Shown in pieces: positions 58,378-64,000 of a stretch of DNA of 64,000 bases. This stretch comes from Staphylococcus simulans (GTDB lineage Bacteria > Bacillota > Bacilli > Staphylococcales > Staphylococcaceae), in the NCBI RefSeq assembly GCF_002994445.1, contig NZ_MRZJ01000004.1, positions 124,001-188,000 on the forward strand, read 5' to 3'. A model generated the notes under the pieces. It did not search any database. It saw nothing but the letters and a program-made list of their open reading frames with translations, and was not told where the DNA came from. Numbering within the stretch: position 1 is the stretch's first letter; each line of letters starts with the position of its first letter. Made by a program: the position numbers and the translations under genes.

Positions 58378-61300
58378 TTGAAGAAGATTAATAAATTAAT
58401 GGTAGCAAACCGCGGTGAAATCGCAATTCGTATTTTCCGTGCAGCCACTGAATTAAATATTAAAACAGTAGCGATTTATTCAAATGAGGACAAGGGTTCA
58501 TTACATAGAAACAAAGCAGATGAATCTTATTTAGTCGGTGAAGATTTAGGACCGGCAGACAGCTATTTGAATATTGAACGTATTATTGAAGTGGCTAAAA
58601 ATGCCGGAGTAGATGCGATTCATCCAGGATACGGATTCTTAAGTGAGAATGAAACCTTCGCAGAACGTTGTGAAGAAGAAGGCATTATCTTTATCGGACC
58701 AGAATTAAAACATTTAGATATGTTCGGTGATAAAGTCAAAGCACGTGCAACAGCGATTGAAGCGGGCTTGCCTGTTATCCCTGGTACAGACGGACCGATT
58801 GAAGATTATCATAAAGCAGCTGATTTTGCGAAAGAAGCTGGTTATCCGTTAATGATTAAAGCCACTAGCGGCGGCGGTGGTAAAGGTATGCGTATTGTGA
58901 ATGAAGAATCAGAATTAGAAGAGGCTTTTTCACGTGCGAAATCTGAAGCACAAAAATCATTCGGCAACAGTGAAGTTTATATTGAAAAGTATATTAACGA
59001 ACCAAAACATATCGAAGTACAAGTCATCGGCGACGCACACGGCAATATTGTGCATCTTTATGAACGTGACTGTTCTGTACAGCGCCGTCACCAAAAAGTA
59101 GTCGAAGTCGCACCTTCTGTCGGTATGGACCCAGAACTTCGTCAGCGTATTTGCGATGCAGCGCTGCAATTAATGAATAATGTGGGATATGTGAATGCGG
59201 GTACAGTCGAGTTCTTAGTATCCGGTAATGAGTTCTTCTTTATTGAAGTCAACCCTCGTGTACAAGTTGAACATACTATTACTGAAATGATTACTGGTAT
59301 TGATATTGTGAAGTCTCAAATTCTTGTGGCTGACGGCGAATCATTATTCGGTGATGAAATCGGTATTCCGCACCAAGAGTACATTCATACTTTAGGTTAT
59401 GCAATCCAATGCCGTATCACAACAGAAGACCCGACAAACGACTTTATGCCTGATACAGGCCATATTATTGCCTATCGCTCAAGCGGCGGTTTCGGTGTCC
59501 GTTTAGATGCAGGTGACGGATTCCAAGGTGCAGAAATTTCACCTTACTATGACTCGTTATTAGTTAAATTGTCTACACATGCTTTAACGTTTAAACAAAC
59601 AATTGAAAAGATGGATCGTTCTTTGAGAGAAATGCGTATTCGCGGTGTTAAAACGAATATTCCGTTCTTAATCAATGTGATTAGAAACAAACAATTCCAA
59701 GAAGGAGACTATACAACGAAATTTATCGAAGAAACTCCTGAACTTTTCGATATCAAACCGACACAAGACCGTGGTACAAAAACATTGGAATATATTGGTA
59801 ATGTGACAATCAATGGTTTCCCGAATGTTGAAAAACGTCCGAAACCTGAATTTGAACGTCCGCATATTGAGCGTGTGCCTCAAAGCAAAATCAACCACTT
59901 AAGAGGTACAAAACAAATCTTGGATGAACAAGGACCTAAAGCAGTAGCAGATTGGTTATTGAAACAAGATGATGTATTGATTACAGATACAACATTCCGT
60001 GATGCACACCAATCATTACTTGCGACTCGTGTGCGTACTAATGATATGCTTGCCATTGCGTCTGAAACAGCAGAAATCTTGCAAGATGCGTTCTCATTAG
60101 AAATGTGGGGCGGTGCAACGTTTGATGTGGCATATAACTTCTTAAAAGAAAATCCTTGGGAAAGATTAGAGAAAATGCGAAAAGCCATTCCTAATATCTT
60201 ATTTCAAATGTTATTACGTGCTTCTAACGCAGTAGGTTATAAAAACTATCCGGATAATGTCATTAAAAAATTCGTACAAGAAAGTGCCGATGCAGGTATT
60301 GATGTTTTCCGTATTTTCGACTCATTGAACTGGTTAGATCAAATGAAAGTTGCGAATGAAGCGGTACAAGAAGCAGGTAAAATCTCTGAAGGTACAATTT
60401 GTTATACAGGGGATATCTTAGATCCAAAGCGTTCAAACATTTACACATTGGAATACTATGTGAACCTTGCGAAAGAATTAGAACGTGAAGGTTTCCATAT
60501 CTTAGCCATCAAAGATATGGCCGGATTATTAAAACCTAAAGCAGCTTATGAATTAGTAGGAGAATTAAAAGCAGCAGTTAATATTCCAATCCACTTGCAT
60601 ACACATGATACAAGCGGTAACGGTATCTTAACTTATAAACAAGCAGCTGATGCAGGTGTCGATGTTATCGATACTGCTGTATCTTCTATGAGCGGCTTAA
60701 CAAGTCAGCCTAGTGCCAACTCATTGTATTATGCATTAAACGGCTTCGGACGCGATGCACGTGCCAATATCAACGGCTTAGAGCGTTTAGGACAATATTG
60801 GGATACAGTCCGTCATTACTACAGCGATTTCGAAAGTGATTTCAAATCTCCGAATACAGAGATTTATCAATACGAAATGCCTGGCGGACAATACTCTAAC
60901 TTAAACCAACAAGCGAAAAGTTTAGGCCTTGGCAATAGATTCCATGAAGTAAAAGATATGTACCGCCGAGTCAACTTCTTATTCGGAGATATTGTTAAAG
61001 TAACACCATCTTCTAAAGTAGTTGGAGACATGGCATTATACATGGTTCAAAACGACTTGAATGAAGAAGATGTTTTACGCGACGGTTATAAACTCGACTT
61101 CCCTGAATCAGTAGTATCATTCTTTAAAGGTGAAATCGGCCAACCGACTGACGGCTTCAATAAAGAACTTCAAAAAGTTGTATTGAAAGGTCAAACACCT
61201 TTAACTGAACGTCCGGGCGAATATCTTGAAGCGATTGATTTCGAAGCCTTGCGCAAAGAACTTCAAGAAAAACAAGATAAACCTGTTACTGAACAAGATT

Positions 61301-61827
61301 TAATCAGTTATGCGATTTATCCGAAAGTATATGAACAATATATTGCGACAAAAGAACAATTCGGCAATGTCTCTTTATTAGATACACCTACTTTCTTCTT
61401 CGGTATGCAAGTCGGAGAAACAGTAGAAGTTGAAATCGATAAAGGTAAAACGTTGATTATTACTTTAGAAGCGATTACAGAACCGGATGAAAAAGGTGTC
61501 AGAACGATCTTCTTCATCATGAACGGTCAAACACGACAAATCAAAATCCAAGATGAAAATGTTAAAACAAATGAAACTGTGAAACCAAAAGCAGATAAAT
61601 CTAATCCGAACCATATCGGTGCACAAATGCCTGGTACAGTTTCAGAAGTGAAAGTAGCAGTAGGCGACCATGTAGACAGCGGTCAAGCACTGTTAATCAC
61701 TGAAGCCATGAAAATGGAAACAACAGTCCAAGCACCATTCAGCGGTACAGTGAAACAAGTTACTGTCACTAATGGCGAAGGCATTCAAACTGGAGATTTA
61801 TTAGTAGAACTTGAAAAAGATGAATAA
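58378..61827 (+). CDS. pycA: Pyruvate carboxylase
   Basis: Biotin enzyme that makes oxaloacetate from pyruvate, bicarbonate and ATP. I start at TTG 58378 (LKKINKLMVANRGE), with GGGGG 8 bases upstream, giving 1149 residues. Domain order: biotin carboxylase (1-450; SGGGGKGMRI), carboxyltransferase TIM barrel (about 530-1000; LITDTTFRDAHQSLLATR), allosteric linker, and biotin carrier with Lys1112 in EAMKMET. In some relatives c-di-AMP controls it. Two promoters suggest controlled expression. Confidence 0.97.
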   Translation: MKKINKLMVANRGEIAIRIFRAATELNIKTVAIYSNEDKGSLHRNKADESYLVGEDLGPADSYLNIERIIEVAKNAGVDAIHPGYGFLSENETFAERCEEEGIIFIGPELKHLDMFGDKVKARATAIEAGLPVIPGTDGPIEDYHKAADFAKEAGYPLMIKATSGGGGKGMRIVNEESELEEAFSRAKSEAQKSFGNSEVYIEKYINEPKHIEVQVIGDAHGNIVHLYERDCSVQRRHQKVVEVAPSVGMDPELRQRICDAALQLMNNVGYVNAGTVEFLVSGNEFFFIEVNPRVQVEHTITEMITGIDIVKSQILVADGESLFGDEIGIPHQEYIHTLGYAIQCRITTEDPTNDFMPDTGHIIAYRSSGGFGVRLDAGDGFQGAEISPYYDSLLVKLSTHALTFKQTIEKMDRSLREMRIRGVKTNIPFLINVIRNKQFQEGDYTTKFIEETPELFDIKPTQDRGTKTLEYIGNVTINGFPNVEKRPKPEFERPHIERVPQSKINHLRGTKQILDEQGPKAVADWLLKQDDVLITDTTFRDAHQSLLATRVRTNDMLAIASETAEILQDAFSLEMWGGATFDVAYNFLKENPWERLEKMRKAIPNILFQMLLRASNAVGYKNYPDNVIKKFVQESADAGIDVFRIFDSLNWLDQMKVANEAVQEAGKISEGTICYTGDILDPKRSNIYTLEYYVNLAKELEREGFHILAIKDMAGLLKPKAAYELVGELKAAVNIPIHLHTHDTSGNGILTYKQAADAGVDVIDTAVSSMSGLTSQPSANSLYYALNGFGRDARANINGLERLGQYWDTVRHYYSDFESDFKSPNTEIYQYEMPGGQYSNLNQQAKSLGLGNRFHEVKDMYRRVNFLFGDIVKVTPSSKVVGDMALYMVQNDLNEEDVLRDGYKLDFPESVVSFFKGEIGQPTDGFNKELQKVVLKGQTPLTERPGEYLEAIDFEALRKELQEKQDKPVTEQDLISYAIYPKVYEQYIATKEQFGNVSLLDTPTFFFGMQVGETVEVEIDKGKTLIITLEAITEPDEKGVRTIFFIMNGQTRQIKIQDENVKTNETVKPKADKSNPNHIGAQMPGTVSEVKVAVGDHVDSGQALLITEAMKMETTVQAPFSGTVKQVTVTNGEGIQTGDLLVELEKDE

Positions 61828-61836
61828 TCATTGATT

Positions 61837-61872
61837 AAGATGTCTTGCGTACCAGCGCAGGGCATCTTTTTT
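61837..61872 (+). terminator. pycA terminator
   Basis: AAGATGTCTTGCGT (61837-61850) pairs with GCGCAGGGCATCTT (61855-61868) using G-T pairs; six T end at 61872. Confidence 0.9.
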
Positions 61873-61883
61873 GTCTGTATGCA

Positions 61884-61916
61884 TAAAAAATCCGCTCACC
61901 AAGAAGATGAACGGAT
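61884..61916 (-). terminator. ctaA terminator
   Basis: On the minus strand ATCCGTTCA (from 61916) pairs with TGAGCGGAT and is followed by TTTTTA. It faces the pycA terminator. Confidence 0.88.
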
Positions 61917-61928
61917 GAATTAAATATA

Positions 61929-62846
61929 TTATTGATTTGCTTTTTCTGCACGTCTTGTTCGCAGCATTAATAAGATGAAGTAGGCGATTAAACCGAATTC
62001 AAATGTGATAATCAATGCGTGTAATAATGCGACTAATAAATTAACACCTGTGAAGATAGATAATGCGCCAGTCACAATTTGAAGCACGATTAATAATAAT
62101 GCGGCTGTGTAACCATAACGAATTGTACGGTTTTCATGGTAATGTCTGATCGCATAGTTGAATGCGAGGAAGACACTGATACTTGCGACAAGAGCTAAGA
62201 GTCTGTGTGCAAGTTGTACCCAGTCTTGTTCAGTATGAGGAATCAAGTCTGCGAACGGTAATGGCCAAGAACCATATGCTAATGAAGAATCGGTATGACG
62301 TACAAGGGCACCTGTGTAAATACCAACGTATAAACAAATGGCCATTGTCCATGTATAGATTCTAAGTTTATGGTCGATGTGCACTTTATTCGCTTCGTAT
62401 TTTTTATCCACATCGAAAATGATAAGTGTAAGTACGAAGACAGATGAGAAACTGATTAATGAAATCCCGAAGTGCAACGCAAGTACATAATCATTTTGCT
62501 GCCAAAGTACTGCAGCTGCGCCGACTAATGCTTGGATTAGCAAGAAACCGACACTGATAATTGCTAAAGGTTTTACTTCTTTGATATACCCGATGTTTTT
62601 CCAAGCTGTAATGACTAGCCATAAAACAACGATTAATGATAATGCTGATGTAGCACGGTGGCTGAGTTCGATGATGGTATCGATTGGAAGGTTTTGCGGC
62701 AAGAATGCACCGTGGCATAACGGCCATGATGAACCGCAGCCGTTTGCTGAACCTGTTTTAGTAACAAGTGCGCCTCCTAATTGAACCCATGCCATAATAA
62801 TCGTTGCGAGAACTGCTAACCATTTAAGGTTACGTTTCTTAAACAA
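61929..62846 (-). CDS. ctaA: Haem A synthase
   Basis: Membrane enzyme that oxidises the methyl group of haem O to make haem A for the aa3-type oxidase (Qox). Eight helices; haem-ligand His in IELSHRA, ALHFG, LAHRLLA and ALLHAL; the extracellular Cys pair in [13 protein letters not shown] start at TTG 62846 ([10 protein letters not shown]) after GTGGGGTG, giving 305 residues as in other staphylococci; 29 upstream residues of a longer frame look unrelated. Divergent from ctaB. Confidence 0.95.
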   Translation of the reverse strand: MFKKRNLKWLAVLATIIMAWVQLGGALVTKTGSANGCGSSWPLCHGAFLPQNLPIDTIIELSHRATSALSLIVVLWLVITAWKNIGYIKEVKPLAIISVGFLLIQALVGAAAVLWQQNDYVLALHFGISLISFSSVFVLTLIIFDVDKKYEANKVHIDHKLRIYTWTMAICLYVGIYTGALVRHTDSSLAYGSWPLPFADLIPHTEQDWVQLAHRLLALVASISVFLAFNYAIRHYHENRTIRYGYTAALLLIVLQIVTGALSIFTGVNLLVALLHALIITFEFGLIAYFILLMLRTRRAEKANQ

Positions 62847-63151
62847 TGTAAAACACCCCACTGATTGATTGACATAGATAAAGGCAGAGAATGGGAACGA
62901 TAAGTAGAGATTATCGTATTTTCCGCACCTCAAGCCTAGTTGTCATTCGATATTTTGTAATATTTATAAACATTATATCAATAATACCCTAGAATTTTAA
63001 TAGTAAGTAGATTGAAAATGTGTCACAAAATTGACGATTTATTGAAATAGTTGTTGTCGCTAAAGTGTCACAAATTTGTCTTATTTCATCTAGTCAATTA
63101 TTACTTTTTGCTATATCATTGTATTATATGAATATTTTAAGGAGGGGCATT
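62847..63151. promoter_or_regulatory. Divergent ctaA/ctaB control region
   Basis: Two direct repeats, TGTCACAAAATTGAC (63021-63035) and TGTCACAAATTTGTC (63066-63080), match at 13 of 15 positions and start 45 bases apart. Read on the other strand they give TTGTGACA boxes like those at hmp. AAGGAGGGG precedes ctaB. No strong promoter hexamers stand out. Confidence 0.6.
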
Positions 63152-64000
63152 ATGGATAAAGGACACACTTTGTCGACAAGCTCGAGCCGTGTAACCCTTA
63201 AAGAACTGAAAGCAATTATTAAAATGGGGCTGGTTCAGGGGAACTTAATTCCTGCGTTTACAGGATCATGGCTGGCGATTGCATTAGCGAATCATTCCTT
63301 CCTATCATCTCTGCCGCAAATTCTGTTAATGATGATTGGTTCAACACTCATCATGGGGGGCGCATGTGCACTCAATAACTATTATGACCAAGATATTGAC
63401 CGCATCATGCCAAGCAAGCAGTCAAGACCAACAGTCAATGACAGAATTTCAAATAAAAATTTATTGATTTTAAGTTTTGGAATGATGGTACTAGGTGAAA
63501 TTTTATTATTCATCCTAAACATACCATCAGGTGTTATCGGTTTAATGGGGATTATCGGTTATGTCTCATTTTACTCAATCTGGTCTAAACGCCATACTAC
63601 TTGGAATACTGTTATCGGGAGCTTTCCTGGTGCTGTACCGCCGTTAATCGGTTGGACAGCGATTGAGGGACAACTCAGCTTAACAGCAATCGCATTATTC
63701 TTAGTTGTATTTTGCTGGCAGCCGATTCATTTCTATGCCTTAGCGATTAAACGCCAAGACGAATATTCTTTAGCAAAAATACCTATGCTTCCATCGGTTA
63801 AAGGCTTTAACCGTACAAGAGTAGGCATGTTCGTATGGTTAATCGCATTATTGCCTTTACCATTATTGCTTACAAACTTAGGCACGGTGTTCGTTGTATT
63901 GGCAACACTTCTGAACTTAGGTTGGATTTATCTTGGATTAACAAGCTTCAAGAAGAACTTCAATCAAAAGAAATGGACTACTTTAATGTTTGTTTACTCA
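63152..64000 (+). CDS. ctaB: Protohaem IX farnesyltransferase (haem O synthase), cut at window end
   Basis: UbiA-family membrane prenyltransferase that adds farnesyl to haem B, giving haem O for CtaA and haem O/A oxidases. 283 codons are visible from ATG 63152, which follows AAGGAGGGG; about 20 residues should be missing at the C-terminus. The Asp-rich site [12 protein letters not shown] and the second [11 protein letters not shown] motif are present. Confidence 0.95.
   Translation, partial: MDKGHTLSTSSSRVTLKELKAIIKMGLVQGNLIPAFTGSWLAIALANHSFLSSLPQILLMMIGSTLIMGGACALNNYYDQDIDRIMPSKQSRPTVNDRISNKNLLILSFGMMVLGEILLFILNIPSGVIGLMGIIGYVSFYSIWSKRHTTWNTVIGSFPGAVPPLIGWTAIEGQLSLTAIALFLVVFCWQPIHFYALAIKRQDEYSLAKIPMLPSVKGFNRTRVGMFVWLIALLPLPLLLTNLGTVFVVLATLLNLGWIYLGLTSFKKNFNQKKWTTLMFVYS

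Overview
The window is a gene-dense, AT-rich piece of a Staphylococcus chromosome. Gene content, gene order and protein sequence match the conserved staphylococcal block that runs from the quinol oxidase genes through the purine operon, ptsHI, cydAB, pdhABCD, potABCD, typA, ftsW and pycA to ctaA/ctaB. It is unlikely to be S. aureus: a flavohaemoprotein gene and an M42 aminopeptidase gene sit between qox and folD, and RNase J1 carries a long extra tail. A coagulase-negative species is likely, but the species cannot be fixed from the sequence alone.

Layout. 1-4.0 kb: qoxDCBA on the minus strand. 4.0-7.5 kb: a small secreted Ig-like protein, hmp and an M42 peptidase. 7.6-19.9 kb: folD, then divergently the eleven-gene purEKCSQLFMNHD operon behind a PurR box pair. 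20-23.5 kb: a TPP-riboswitch-controlled ECF transporter of the YkoEDC type. 23.7-29 kb: membrane protein, rRNA methyltransferase, DUF697-like protein and ptsHI. 29.3-36.9 kb: glutaredoxin-like protein, cydAB, a KtrC-type gating protein, rnjA-rpoY, small proteins and def. 37-43.4 kb: ykyA, pdhABCD and yktA. 43.5-49.8 kb: a regulator with potABCD, then two DUF4064 membrane proteins. 49.9-56.5 kb: mntH, yktB, a suhB-type phosphatase, ylaF, typA, ylaI, ylaL and ylaN. 56.7-64 kb: ftsW, pycA, ctaA and ctaB, the last cut by the window edge.

The genes form a central-metabolism and respiration block. PtsHI feeds glycolysis; PDH and pyruvate carboxylase split pyruvate between acetyl-CoA and oxaloacetate; QoxABCD (with haem from CtaB/CtaA) and CydAB are the two terminal quinol oxidases; Hmp protects respiration from nitric oxide. 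The thiamine-precursor transporter and MntH supply cofactors used by these enzymes (TPP for PDH, Mn for others).

I see no tRNA, rRNA, insertion sequence, prophage, CRISPR array or broken gene. The points that stand out are regulatory: a T-box-like motif inside a TPP-riboswitch leader, TTTGTGA-type boxes shared by qox, hmp and ctaA/ctaB, a structured pdhB-pdhC gap, a terminator-like hairpin just ahead of the pot operon, a 29-bp perfect hairpin after suhB, and a possible small-RNA unit after ptsI. I found no convincing new multi-gene system.
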